In this document: positions 40,855 through 51,400 of the stretch, piece by piece | Layout of the letters: the number at the start of each line of letters is the position of its first letter | Numbering within the stretch: position 1 is the first letter of the stretch | Assembly (NCBI RefSeq): GCF_000235365.1 | Contig: NC_016453.1 | Location: 1,321,852-1,385,851 of the forward strand | DNA length: 64,000 nt | From: Eremothecium cymbalariae DBVPG#7215 | Lineage: Eukaryota > Ascomycota > Saccharomycetes > Saccharomycetales > Saccharomycetaceae | Direction: 5' to 3' | Program-made: the position numbers and the translations under genes | Notes under the pieces: generated by a model | Databases searched by the model: none | What the model saw: only the letters and a program-made list of their open reading frames with translations | Told to the model about the DNA's origin: nothing

Positions 40855-43800
40855 CTAGTTTTTAATCATCATTGGTCTATCTTGAGGAGCCTGGTTCCTT
40901 GATCTATCTGGGTGATCCATGGTTATGTAATCTAAGTTGTTCATCAAATCATGCAATATAATTTGATTTGAATCTTCATCGTTGGCTCCGCTGAGCGATT
41001 TGAAAACCGCACCTTTATCAGTACTGTACAATATACCTAACTTGATTTTAGAGAACTCCTTCTGACCTAAGCCAAACTTTTCATGCAATCTCTTTTTTGT
41101 CTCTACAAATATCTCTCCAGGAAGCAACGTAAATAAAAATGATATCCCATGTTTGTTCTCCCACTCTTTAAAAAATTGCTGAACAATAACAATAATCCCA
41201 ACGTCGATTGAACCTTTTATAATATTTAAATCTTCCTCCTTGCTATCATTAACAGAATCAGTAGGAGATTGTTGTTCAAGCTGGTAAACCGTAGCTACTT
41301 CTTCTGGTAAGACACGGGCAAATATTAGGAACGATTCATCAACAGATTCCATTTTTGAATCCAATGACAGAATCCCTTGGAATCTATTATCTGAATTTGT
41401 CCACATCAACACTTCGTCCTTTTGCTCATCATTGAATCCTACCCTTAGCTGGACTTTGTCCAAGAATTCTCTTACAGTACTTGAAGTTGAAACCCTAAAC
41501 TCGTACGGATGATAATGGACATAACTGTCTTCAAGCCAGTAAAATTTAACGGAACGTAAATGCTCTAATTCTGTTAACGGGATTGATAATACCTCATATT
41601 CAAATGGTGGAATCGAATTTCTACTGTATCTCTTTACTAAATAGTCCGTTAAATGACTACTGGAATCCATTGGAAATCTGCCATTTGAATAAACTGCATA
41701 CAACCTTAGATATTCATGTTCTAGATTGACATAGCTCGCTACTACCTTTGCAAGCTCTTCGTTACTGCACTTGACAGATATCCAAAATTCGAATTCAACA
41801 GGACCGTCATTATCTCTTAGAACATATTCTTCTTCACAAGGCTTAGCCTTCGAAATTTTTAATTTCACCCTATTTCTTAAATATTCATAAAATTCTATGA
41901 CAGTAGGGTAAAACGGAACCTTAGTAGGCACTTCGGAAGGATTTATGCAGAAAGCAATAACATCCCCATCCATAAGCTCAGTGCGGATCAATTCTGTACT
42001 ATTATCAACAGCTTCAACTCCATCAGGTCCATATTCTTCCACAAATTCGATCTTTTGATCAATATTAAACAACTTCGACAAAACAGTTTCTAATTCTGTT
42101 AACTTTGAGTACTGCGATAAAACAATATGACCAATACCAGTTAACCTCTGCTTTTTAATATCAAACATTTTTACAAATAATAAAACTTTCGTTTGATCAT
42201 TTTCTCTAATGTAACTTTCAGATGAGGGCAACTTGTCTTCATTTATCATTGATCTAATTTCCTCGTGTAACTTAGAAAAGTCTCCAGTAAAAGATACTTT
42301 ATCCAAAATACTGTGAATGTATCCTAAGTCATTATAAGATTCCTCCACAAAAAGATCAATGGCTGTACTTCTTCCTTGAGAGGTCATCACACTTCCCAAT
42401 GTGATATCGTCATAACTAGGAAGAATTGGTACATCAAGTCGCAAACTAGCGTTTGTTCTGTAGTTTATTGTCCAATATCTAACCAATTCCTTCCTGTTAA
42501 TACCTAGTTTTTCATTAAATAACTCATAAATATCCTTCATCTTTGTGGATTTTGCGAGTTTCATATTAAAGGCATACTCATCTTTCTCATGCAATTCGGA
42601 AATATAGAGCTTAGAACGATCATTTGGTGATAAATCGTAACCTTGATAGTGAACAAAATTCCTCATAGAATGAACATAAACTTTCGCATATAGATGCATC
42701 TCTTCTCGTTCTTTTTGCAATCTCTCACGTTCCTTTAGCTCTTCTTCAATATTTTCAACAATATGCTGAGGAACATCACTATCTTCTACCTCCTGGAGGA
42801 TAGTTGGTTCCATATCTTCTTTGATGTACACTAACATATAAGCACTAGTCTGACGGGCAATTAAATAGTTTTGATATTGTTCTTTACTCAAGGAACGCAA
42901 TTCATATTCCGGTAACCTATCAAAACCAAAATTTTGCTCGAAAACTTGCTTTTTAGTGACTTGCCAAACTTTATCATCATCAAACCGATACCACTTATCA
43001 TCAAGACCAGGTTTAATCATTGCATAATAATGGCCAGTTGATATATCACCTGTATGGACCAAAACTCCGTGAAGATTATACATCATGCTCTCTGGTCGAA
43101 TTTTGCGAACTTCTGGGTCAAGATATGGAGAAAGATCAATCGATTCTGGAAATTCATAGCGATCGTTGATCTTAATTAACTGGTCATAATTAAAATCATA
43201 CTCAAATCTTTTTAGCTGTAAATGCAAAACTGGAGGAAACGATTCAAATACAACACCTTTTTTTGCATCCTGCAACCCATAGCGTTGAGCAGCGTACTGG
43301 TTTTCACCGTCCATCATTTCAACCTCAATATAATTTTCAAAAGCTTGATTCAACCCATTTAATCCCTTTACATTTAACTGTATATCCCAGAAATCCTCAA
43401 CTCGAGAAGATTCATACTCAACATTGACACATTTGATATAGCTCTTCATTTTACCAACAAATATTTCATTTAATTTCCCTTCAACTTCAGTGGCCTTCAT
43501 CTTATTTTCCAATCTATCCATTAAGATACGGTTCAGCTCCTGTACATCGTGCTGCGTGAATGCATCTCCGGTATCCCAACCAAAGGACCTAGTTAATTCA
43601 AATGTATCAAGTGGTTCACTGGAGCGCTGTAACTTATAAAACGCCCTTTGTAATGCTAATGGTACACTATTGGAAGGTGTTTCACCATCTGTAGGAATAT
43701 GGTAAACCAACTTTCTAAAATATTTCGTAAAATAATAGGACTGTAATAATGAATTTAAGTAACATGTAGCACCCTGGTTTTTCAATCCTACAAATCCAGT

Positions 43801-44385
43801 TACCTTCTTCGAATCATAATTAACAAAATTGTGCCACAACACCCCGGTAGTATCTTTGATAATCCTGATAAACACAGAAACATTTAACTGATCTTGGTTT
43901 AGAAACCCAGAGGGCCTAGCCCTTGACTGGGAACGCAAATATTCAAGCTCGATCAAGTTGGAAAACCCCCAATCCTTGTCAATCTCATTGAATCGATGAT
44001 GAGACCTACTAATTAACTGCGTAGTCTTATCGTCCCCAGGCTTAGATAGAGCAATTGCAAACTGTGCACACACGTACCAGTCTGGATCTGGTTTTTCATC
44101 TTCTTTTACAACGGGATGTGGAGCCAAGTACATAGCTATACCTTTCGTGTTATTCCCATGAGGAAACACCAAAAGATTCCAGTCAAAATTCCCGATCCTG
44201 TACTTTGGAGAGTAGTGCTTTTCGTCCTTTAATTCACTCCACTGATCGATGTGCCATGTAAATGATCCCTGGGAAACCGTTTCTTCTCCATCCTCTTCCT
44301 CCTCCAACGGAGGCAACACTTCATCAAACGCCTTCCCTAAATCAACTGTCTCTATATTCTTACCCTGGACCTTGTCAGACTCCAT
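40855..44385 (-). CDS. UBP15: Ubiquitin-specific protease Ubp15 (USP7-like)
   Basis: Deubiquitinase with S-phase and peroxisomal export-related roles in S. cerevisiae. It has 1176 residues (1230 there). An N-terminal MATH/TRAF-like domain lies at about 40-180 (GSFTWHIDQWSELKDEKHYS). The USP catalytic core follows, with Cys208 in the Cys box (GLKNQGATCYLNSLLQS) and His452 in the His box (TGDISTGHYYAMIKPG), then WYRFDDDKVW. The C-terminal half has the USP7-type ubiquitin-like domains. All catalytic residues are present. It is the YMR304W counterpart. The divergent neighbour YME2 starts 285 bases away. Confidence 0.95.
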   Translation of the reverse strand: MESDKVQGKNIETVDLGKAFDEVLPPLEEEEDGEETVSQGSFTWHIDQWSELKDEKHYSPKYRIGNFDWNLLVFPHGNNTKGIAMYLAPHPVVKEDEKPDPDWYVCAQFAIALSKPGDDKTTQLISRSHHRFNEIDKDWGFSNLIELEYLRSQSRARPSGFLNQDQLNVSVFIRIIKDTTGVLWHNFVNYDSKKVTGFVGLKNQGATCYLNSLLQSYYFTKYFRKLVYHIPTDGETPSNSVPLALQRAFYKLQRSSEPLDTFELTRSFGWDTGDAFTQHDVQELNRILMDRLENKMKATEVEGKLNEIFVGKMKSYIKCVNVEYESSRVEDFWDIQLNVKGLNGLNQAFENYIEVEMMDGENQYAAQRYGLQDAKKGVVFESFPPVLHLQLKRFEYDFNYDQLIKINDRYEFPESIDLSPYLDPEVRKIRPESMMYNLHGVLVHTGDISTGHYYAMIKPGLDDKWYRFDDDKVWQVTKKQVFEQNFGFDRLPEYELRSLSKEQYQNYLIARQTSAYMLVYIKEDMEPTILQEVEDSDVPQHIVENIEEELKERERLQKEREEMHLYAKVYVHSMRNFVHYQGYDLSPNDRSKLYISELHEKDEYAFNMKLAKSTKMKDIYELFNEKLGINRKELVRYWTINYRTNASLRLDVPILPSYDDITLGSVMTSQGRSTAIDLFVEESYNDLGYIHSILDKVSFTGDFSKLHEEIRSMINEDKLPSSESYIRENDQTKVLLFVKMFDIKKQRLTGIGHIVLSQYSKLTELETVLSKLFNIDQKIEFVEEYGPDGVEAVDNSTELIRTELMDGDVIAFCINPSEVPTKVPFYPTVIEFYEYLRNRVKLKISKAKPCEEEYVLRDNDGPVEFEFWISVKCSNEELAKVVASYVNLEHEYLRLYAVYSNGRFPMDSSSHLTDYLVKRYSRNSIPPFEYEVLSIPLTELEHLRSVKFYWLEDSYVHYHPYEFRVSTSSTVREFLDKVQLRVGFNDEQKDEVLMWTNSDNRFQGILSLDSKMESVDESFLIFARVLPEEVATVYQLEQQSPTDSVNDSKEEDLNIIKGSIDVGIIVIVQQFFKEWENKHGISFLFTLLPGEIFVETKKRLHEKFGLGQKEFSKIKLGILYSTDKGAVFKSLSGANDEDSNQIILHDLMNNLDYITMDHPDRSRNQAPQDRPMMIKN

Positions 44386-44669
44386 AGCTGCTTTTTAATA
44401 GCTCACTGATTGTCTCCTGGTACTTTATGATTCTTCTCCAATCCCTACCTCTGTTTCGCTCTCATTGACCATATCACATCCCGTATGTAGCATAGAAAGC
44501 GATTTCAAGGGGGTTTAGCCTTTAGCTACTATCATCAGTACACCCTTTCGCGTAAGACAGCATTTAGCAAAAAACCTGTGATCATGCAATGCGAAGATCC
44601 AAGTCAAAGCACAATTGAAGAGCAGAGCTCAAAAAGGATCGTTGAATTAGTGGCAGTGGTGAGTTCCAG

Positions 44670-47107
44670 ATGTTACCTGTAACAATTCGACTAGTTAATC
44701 GGAACTTGAGAGTAGTAAGGCCATTTGCACGTCTAAGGTTGTCGACGGGACAGCAGGTATCAGAAGAAATACAGAAACGAGATGCTCAGGAGGGAGAGTC
44801 GAGGGCAGCTACTGAGACTGGTGTAATTCAAAAAAGTGATGAAGAGACGTTGATATACTTTGATAATGTGTATCCGAGGGCCACTTCCTTTTGGAGGCCG
44901 ACACAATGGTATAATATTTTGTTGACGAACCAGACGAGAGAAGCAGTTAGAAACAAGATTATGAATTATGCTAGTCCTGAGGACAATCCTATTAGAAATC
45001 TTGAATTGAGGTCTACTATTCCTATTAAGAGGGATGGCGGTGTGTTTGCGACTTTTCTGGTCCCTGCAGAGTACACAAAAGCACAGGTGAATGCTATGAT
45101 TCAGCAAAATACTGTTAGGGAATCATCAAAATCGATTACTTCGTTCGTTACCAAAGCAGCTGCGTTTCCGGTGAAGGGGGCACCGTGGATAGAGGATTTG
45201 AGAAGGTTACCCAACAATGTCATAAGGGTCAAATATGATGGTGATTTATTGACGGAGGAAGAGTTGTACTCTTTGTTCAGACGATATGGCTCTATCATAG
45301 ACATATATCCGGGCGAAGGAAATTCAAAGATGGCGAAGATCAAATATAGGTCATTTCGAGGTGCTATATGTGCAAAAAATTGTGTTTCAGGAATGAACGT
45401 CAAGAACACTACTCTGCATGTTATGTATGAGCCAATTATCCGAGCTCATGTTATCAGGGATTCATTTTTAAACCATCCTAGAATAGCTATTCCTCTCTTG
45501 ATGGCATTGTTGTCCATTTTAGCTGTTATGGTATTTGATCCAATTAGGGAGTTTTGCATTGAACAGAAGATCACTCAGGTATATTCGCTATCAATGAATA
45601 ACTACTTCTTCCAGCGTTTGTTAAGTTTTACCTCTTCTACCGTTTCTTCGGTCAAACAATTTTGGGGTCTTGATGAAGATAAACTTGAGAAGAAAAAATT
45701 GTGGTCAGAAAGAATAGACAAGATCGATGACTTGAAAATGTGGTTGGAAGAGAACAATAACACCTTTGTTATTGTAACCGGCCCAAGGGGTTCTGGGAAA
45801 CATGAGTTGGTCATGGAGCACACTTTAATTAACAGATCAAGAGTTTTGTACTTGGATTGTGATACTTTGATAAAATCTCGGACAGATACAAAGTTTTTGA
45901 GAAATGCTGCACAGCAATTAGGGTACTTCCCAGTATTTACTTGGCTAAACTCTCTGACCGGCTTACTTGACTTGGGTGTTCAGGGCCTTACTGGACAGAA
46001 ATCGGGTTTATCTGAATCTAAAGAAACTCAATTCCGCAACATGTTGAATACCGCCATGATGTCCATTAGGCGTATAGCGTTAAAAAATTACTCTCCAACC
46101 ATGAGTACTATCGATGATCCCGTTGGCATAAAGGAAGAAGACTATCTACAACAACATCCAGAAAATAAGCCAGTCATTGTTATAGATAGATTCAGTAATA
46201 AGGCTGAGATGAACGGATTTGTTTACAAGGAAATCGCTGACTGGGCCTCCTTGTTAGTTCAAATGAATGTTGCTCATGTTATTTTCTTAACTGAATCTGT
46301 TGCACCAAACCAACTGCTGGCTGAAGCATTACCGAACCAAGTTTTCAAGTTTATGTTCCTATCAGATGCTTCTAAAGACTCTGCTAGAAACTATGTCTTA
46401 TCTCATTTGCATACCGAATCCCAAAGGGCCGCTTTCCGTAGAGATGATGAAAATCAACAGCCATTGGAAGTTAGTGGTAAATTTAGAAAGGAAATTGATT
46501 ATGCTCTAGAACCAATAGGTGGGAGAATGCAAGACCTTCAAGCGTTTGTCAGAAGGGTTAACTCAGGCGAAGAGCCTGCAGAAGCGTTGGAAAAGATGGT
46601 AGAACAAGCTTCTGAACAAATTACTCAAATGTTTTTGAGTGAAAAAACAGACCCAATCAGAGCAGCCCAAGCTTGGGAACTGATTAACATGCTAGCTGAG
46701 AAGGATGTTGTAAAATTCTCAGATATCGTTTTTAAGCCACTCTTCAAATCTTCTCCAGAAGCAGGTGTCTTAGATCTTGAAAAGAATGGTCTCATTACAA
46801 TCAATAGGAACAGAGGTGTTTTGCGTGAAGTTCGCCCTGCAAAACCGTTATTTAGGGCAGCCTTCTCGTATTTGTCCACTAACAAGGAGCTGTTCAAAAT
46901 TCTAAAGACTGGTTATCTGCTTAGAGTTATCTCTTTTGAAAACCAAAAATAAAGAAATTTGAACAAGAATTAGAATCCCTCGGTAGTGTCAATGACAAGA
47001 TGTTCAAAAGTAGGCTTGATTACCTGTCTAGTAAGATTAGCGCAAGTAGTGCTGTCATTAACGATTGTGAAGAGCAGATAAAATTTCTGTCGAAAGTTAA
47101 TATATAA
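44670..47107 (+). CDS. YME2: Mitochondrial inner-membrane protein Yme2, frame broken near the 3' end
   Basis: Inner-membrane protein that influences mitochondrial nucleoid structure and DNA escape. It has a basic mitochondrial presequence, an RRM-like segment (about 182-255), one membrane helix at about 272-290 (AIPLLMALLSILAVMVF), and an AAA-like ATPase part with a P-loop-like VTGPRGSGKHELVM near 369. The uninterrupted frame stops at 46952, but the next frame continues without a gap for 52 codons (KKFEQELESLG, KMFKSRLDYLSSKI) to a stop at 47105-47107. That is the expected Yme2 C-terminus. One extra A in the run at 46945-46949 restores 812 residues (about 850 in S. cerevisiae). It is the YMR302C counterpart. 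Confidence 0.9.
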
Positions 47108-47771
47108 CTTACAATTATATGTTTAACATATGTAGTTAAAAAGTTATCTTCATTTCTGTGCATAATAAGTATACACTGATTACACCCTCTTGATGACATG
47201 TCGTTCTTGACGTCAGTACTGCATATAGAACTAAAACTACTCAAAGCTAACCATTAGGTTATCTCTTTTACTGGCAGTCGTCACTTTTACATATCGCTGT
47301 TGAGGGCCACTAGTTGAGGTCACGTGTCAGCTCACGTCACGTGCCTGCTAATACTTAGGTTGATGATCAGTTACTGTTTATATAGTCTCTAATCTGGCTC
47401 AACTACCCTCTGGGAATCTAGCTGGACCTATATCTAATCTAATCTAGCTAGTCTGGGTCTCCTTATATACTTTTCTGTTGTCATACTTAAGCTCTCTTAA
47501 CTTAATCGCTATACAGAATCCTAGCCGATAACCGCTCAGTGGTTATCTTAACACTCCTAACAGTTCTGATTCGCTGCTATACAATGGTTATCATCTTCAT
47601 AGTCTCCTAATAACTCTGATTCGCTGTTTCTTTGTCTTGTTATCGTGACTATCGAGATGCTTCGTAGCCTGGCTATCATAACTATCGAGATGCTCTGTTG
47701 ATTTTGCGACAATCACGTGCACAATAATTGTCAACCCTATTTTGCAGTTGGTGAAGTCTCGCTGACTTATT
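47108..47771. repeat. Repeat-rich spacer upstream of tRNA-Pro
   Basis: No gene. An imperfect pair of direct repeats lies at 47541-47576 and 47586-47626 (both with GGTTATC, CTCCTAA and CTGATTCGCTG), and an exact 14-base pair (ACTATCGAGATGCT) at 47648-47661 and 47681-47694. Three CACGTG sites are at 47321-47326, 47338-47343 and about 47714. A degenerate solo LTR beside the tRNA is possible, but I found no clear ends. Confidence 0.5.
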
Positions 47772-47876
47772 GGGCGTGTGGTCTAGTGGTATGATTCTCG
47801 CTTTGGGTGGCGAAGCCTTGGTTCACCAAGGCTTACTGCATGTGAGAGGCCCTGGGTTCAATTCCCAGCTCGCCCC
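47772..47876 (+). tRNA. tRNA-Pro (anticodon UGG) with 33-base intron
   Basis: The exons are 47772-47807 and 47841-47876, 72 bases together, and fold as a cloverleaf. The acceptor arm is GGGCGTG with CTCGCCC, and the anticodon arm is CTCGC-TTTGGGT-GTGAG with anticodon TGG. The B box is GGTTCAATTCC (47855-47865) and the discriminator base is C. The intron sits one base 3' of the anticodon, at the standard place, and has a self-complementary AAGCCTTGG/CCAAGGCTT hairpin. The exons are nearly identical to S. cerevisiae tP(UGG), which also has an intron. A run of five T (47877-47881) ends transcription. Confidence 0.97.
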
Positions 47877-47881
47877 TTTTT
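47877..47881 (+). terminator. RNA polymerase III terminator of tRNA-Pro
   Basis: Five T residues directly follow the discriminator base on the sense strand. Confidence 0.85.
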
Positions 47882-48019
47882 GGCTCTGTAGAAGCACACT
47901 CTAAAACCAATTAATGAAATTATCTTTTTAAGGGGTCAAAGTTTTTGGTCTACATAATGGTATATATATAAATCTCTCTAGGTAGCGTAATTTAAATAAA
48001 ATAATCTAGTCTGTAATTA

Positions 48020-49105
48020 CTATTCTTCACTGACCCGGGTAATCAATTTACCTTTATTAATACCACGGAACAACCCGTTCCAAATCAATGGAACTTCCTT
48101 AAACTTATCTCCTGTAGCATCTTTGATAGTGGCAGATTTGGAAACGTCGATATCACCAGCTTTAACTAATTGAAGGAGTTCTTCAATAGCACCGGGGAAT
48201 TCATTACGATAGTCGGTCAGTATAATACCGCGTAGCGTTAACCCCTTAGTAATTATAGGTATGTAGTTCTTTAGCACGATCTTTGAGGAATCGTTGTAAC
48301 CGCTGATAGCTCCACATGCAGCGGCTGTACCACGGCGTTTAAGCAAGTCGATACCAATATCTAATATTTCACCACCAACATTATCGATGAAGTAATCCAC
48401 TGTATTTACACCTACAGCAGCTAAAAGGTTTTCTTTGAAGTTTTCGTCCTTGTAGTCAACACCAATCACCTTTTCACCAAAAGACTCAACATATTTTACC
48501 TTTTCTGAACCACCAACAATTGCAAATATCTTGGATGCTTTAAACACGTTTTGCGCCAGTTGAATAGAGATCGATCCCACTGCTCCAGCAGCCCCAGAAA
48601 TCAAAAACACTTTGCCATAGTCACTCTCCCGTTTTTGTAACTCAAGAATATCATAGAAAATAAAATAAGCTGTTAAAGCTGTCGAGCCTAAAACGGATAG
48701 ATGCCACCATGTTTCATCGACAGCTTCGCAGGATAACTTTCTGTAGGCACTATTCTTGTTCAGAATTGCATGCGTGGTCCACCCAATGTTATCTGTAATT
48801 AAATCACCTACCTTCACGTCACTATTTCTAGATGCCAAAACCTTTGCAATATTTCTGCTTGGCACAACATCGCCTTTCTGACTGCCAAGCGAATAATTAC
48901 TATCAATTGACGCGATCCAAAACTTTTGAGCAGGGTCGTTCGACAAGTACAGGGTCTGCACTAGAAACTCACCCTCTTTCAGTTGATCAACATTCAATTC
49001 CTTATCCACTAAATCAAAAGTTGAATCAGGTCCATCAAAATCAAAGATAAACCCCTTAGTTGGATCTGGAACGCGCTTAACTAGCCATTGTCTAGCAGTA
49101 ACCAT
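48020..49105 (-). CDS. Zinc-independent MDR-type NADPH oxidoreductase (YML131W-like)
   Basis: Medium-chain reductase of the leukotriene B4 12-hydroxydehydrogenase/2-alkenal reductase class, which reduces the double bond of reactive enals and enones with NADPH in the cytoplasm. The 361 residues match YML131W (365). It has an N-terminal GroES-like fold (DDFxxL-type EGEFLVQTLYLSNDPAQKFW), the nucleotide-binding loop ISGAAGAVGSISIQLAQ (about 170), and the substrate-side NVGGEILD. No zinc-ligand cysteines are present, as in this class. The neighbours give no operon-like hint; it lies just past the tRNA breakpoint. The physiological substrate is unknown. Confidence 0.85.
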   Translation of the reverse strand: MVTARQWLVKRVPDPTKGFIFDFDGPDSTFDLVDKELNVDQLKEGEFLVQTLYLSNDPAQKFWIASIDSNYSLGSQKGDVVPSRNIAKVLASRNSDVKVGDLITDNIGWTTHAILNKNSAYRKLSCEAVDETWWHLSVLGSTALTAYFIFYDILELQKRESDYGKVFLISGAAGAVGSISIQLAQNVFKASKIFAIVGGSEKVKYVESFGEKVIGVDYKDENFKENLLAAVGVNTVDYFIDNVGGEILDIGIDLLKRRGTAAACGAISGYNDSSKIVLKNYIPIITKGLTLRGIILTDYRNEFPGAIEELLQLVKAGDIDVSKSATIKDATGDKFKEVPLIWNGLFRGINKGKLITRVSEE

Positions 49106-51400
49106 CTTTTTTTCTTCTTTCGTGTTCGTCGTCTACACTCTTGAACGTGCAGAAAGTACATGACTGTGCATGCAACTTGTGTATTTATATCGAATTATAT
49201 CCAGTTTGGAGCTGCTGCCTCATTGTATTATTGGCGTGTTCAAACTACGGATTCGGAACCCGTAATTATAAAACATGGGGTTTTTAGGGATTCATGCGTA
49301 TGCTTACTAATTGTATTGGAGATGCCACTTGAAGTTGTGTATTTTGGGTCATCAGTAATGTTCATCGAACATTTTAATGAAAGAGGGAATGCCTGAACAA
49401 TCGGTTTATCATAAATGTATTAAAATATGAGTCGTATTTTCGGCTTGTAACGGTGATAAATACATATTTGAAAGGCGCGGTTCTTGTGTGGTTGAATGGT
49501 GAACTTAAAGTTGGGATGTTGATGTATAATATTACTTCAGCCGCATGTGCCAAAAAGGTGCATACGCCCTAAAACTGATCTTTAAGTAAAAAGAGCCATA
49601 CTGTACGCACTCCAAGCATATTTTATGCTCGCAGACGCTACTTCTGGGTAAGAGATTGATACACGTTAGACGCTTTAAGTCAAGTGTGGTTTTGGTTTTT
49701 ACGTGTAAGATGCGGAATACATTAACTACGACCCGATTTTTCCCATCGGTCCATCCAGACCATTGGAAAAAAGGAAAGAAAAACGAAAAGGCTCGATGGA
49801 GAGACAGGAGACCTCCCCGCTCTCCCATCATGCCAATTGAGCGAGTAAGCCAACTTTTAATACTCTCGGTATTAGGATGAACTAAACTGATCGAATGTAT
49901 TTTTCGCCTGTCTACTCCCCAATACTAAGGCTACCCCGAACATTAGGTCTACAATCATTTGATTTGATTGCTAGCATTCGTAGAACACTAAACAATAAAC
50001 TACCGCATTGACGTCACGATAACATAACTCACCTGCAGATATAAACGATTCAATGCTCGATTGATTGTTGACAAAATGACTTTTCGGGCCATTGAGGGTA
50101 GGAGATTTATTATATCTGGTAATAATGGTTCATAGCAACTTTCCTGGAAGCGAATCAAGCAATAATACGATTCATTTGTTCTGCGCAGTCTACCGGTTTT
50201 TGGATGAAAGCGAGATTCCGGTGGGAAATATCCTGCTGTTTTTCTGTGACAACAATTCTCCTACACCGCTATCTAGCCGGAATCATTCACCCTAATAAGG
50301 TCATATGCCACAATGTATGCAGGAGTTCCTCTACTACGTAGCTGTTACTTGTAACAACATCCGTTCACTAAACCGTACATAAGACACAAATACCCCATAT
50401 TCTGAAGTAAGCAACGCAAGACTCGTGCTCATCGGAACTAAAACAGAAATTTATACAAAGTACACAAATGGGATGGTCCTAGCCCCTCTCCATCTACGCA
50501 TATACCATATGTCTGCTGCTCACCTATCAAAAGATTTAATGGATCGCCTTTACGCGATACTTCCTCTTTTAGCTCTAATCAAGTGACATTTTTTAAAAAA
50601 TGCGCCCACAACTCCATTTCCGATATGCATAAGGTGAGTATATTCATAAATGCATGTCGTACACAAAAAAAATAATAGATGTATCTATCGCACAAAAAAC
50701 AAACAAAAATCATATTATTATCTTATCGTACCCTGATGGTCGCGGGTACATTGCCGTCCCTAATTGAACCCCATTATGTCCGTCCGCATAACTTGTATAT
50801 TTTTGTGCTATTATAACCCAGGTCAATATAATACAACCCGGCTGCAGTCACCATTAACCTAACGCCTTATTGTATTCTATTGGCATCTTGATACGGAACG
50901 CGTCTTATGTATACCGTGCCAGTAAAGAACGGCTCCTCCTTTTATGTTCTGTTTTGTTTTGGCATGGTGTACCAGTTTTTCCTGCAAAACGCTTGGCCGC
51001 TCCAGTCATGCAGGTACGATATTTTTTATGCCAGGGCTATGTACGAATTTTTATCATATCCACAATAAGGTGACATTATTAGGTGGGTGTCAATATAACA
51101 ATAGGGAATTGACCGGGGATGCTTGCTCTGAGGTTTTTTATATTTTAGCTTCTTTGTATAAGTTTGGATTATTAACACCTTGGTAATGCGATACGTAGGC
51201 GGACAAATAGGGTTCACGACGGTGGATATATATATTAGATACATACATAGTAGTTTGTATCTCGCTCTCTTAAGATATAGGAAAAAAGGTGGGATAGCAA
51301 GATAGAAAGGCAAGGTGGTGGTACAGCATAAGACATTGTGACACTTTTGAAGGTTGAAATTACATAGGCCAAACGAAAGGCGGTAATCTTTTTCTTAGTC
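49106..51400. promoter_or_regulatory. 2.3-kb intergenic stretch between divergent genes
   Basis: No open frame above about 80 codons and no recognisable relic, although I compared short translations by eye in all frames. AT-rich with A-tracts (50665-50710). It is the longest gene-free stretch away from the telomere and may hold a decayed gene or a long promoter for the Zn2Cys6 regulator. Confidence 0.4.

Noticed and set aside
47299..47750. A complete solo LTR of a Ty element upstream of tRNA-Pro
   Set aside because: The place and a TGTTG start at 47299 are suggestive, but I found no matching CAACA end and no target-site duplication, so it is only mentioned as possible.
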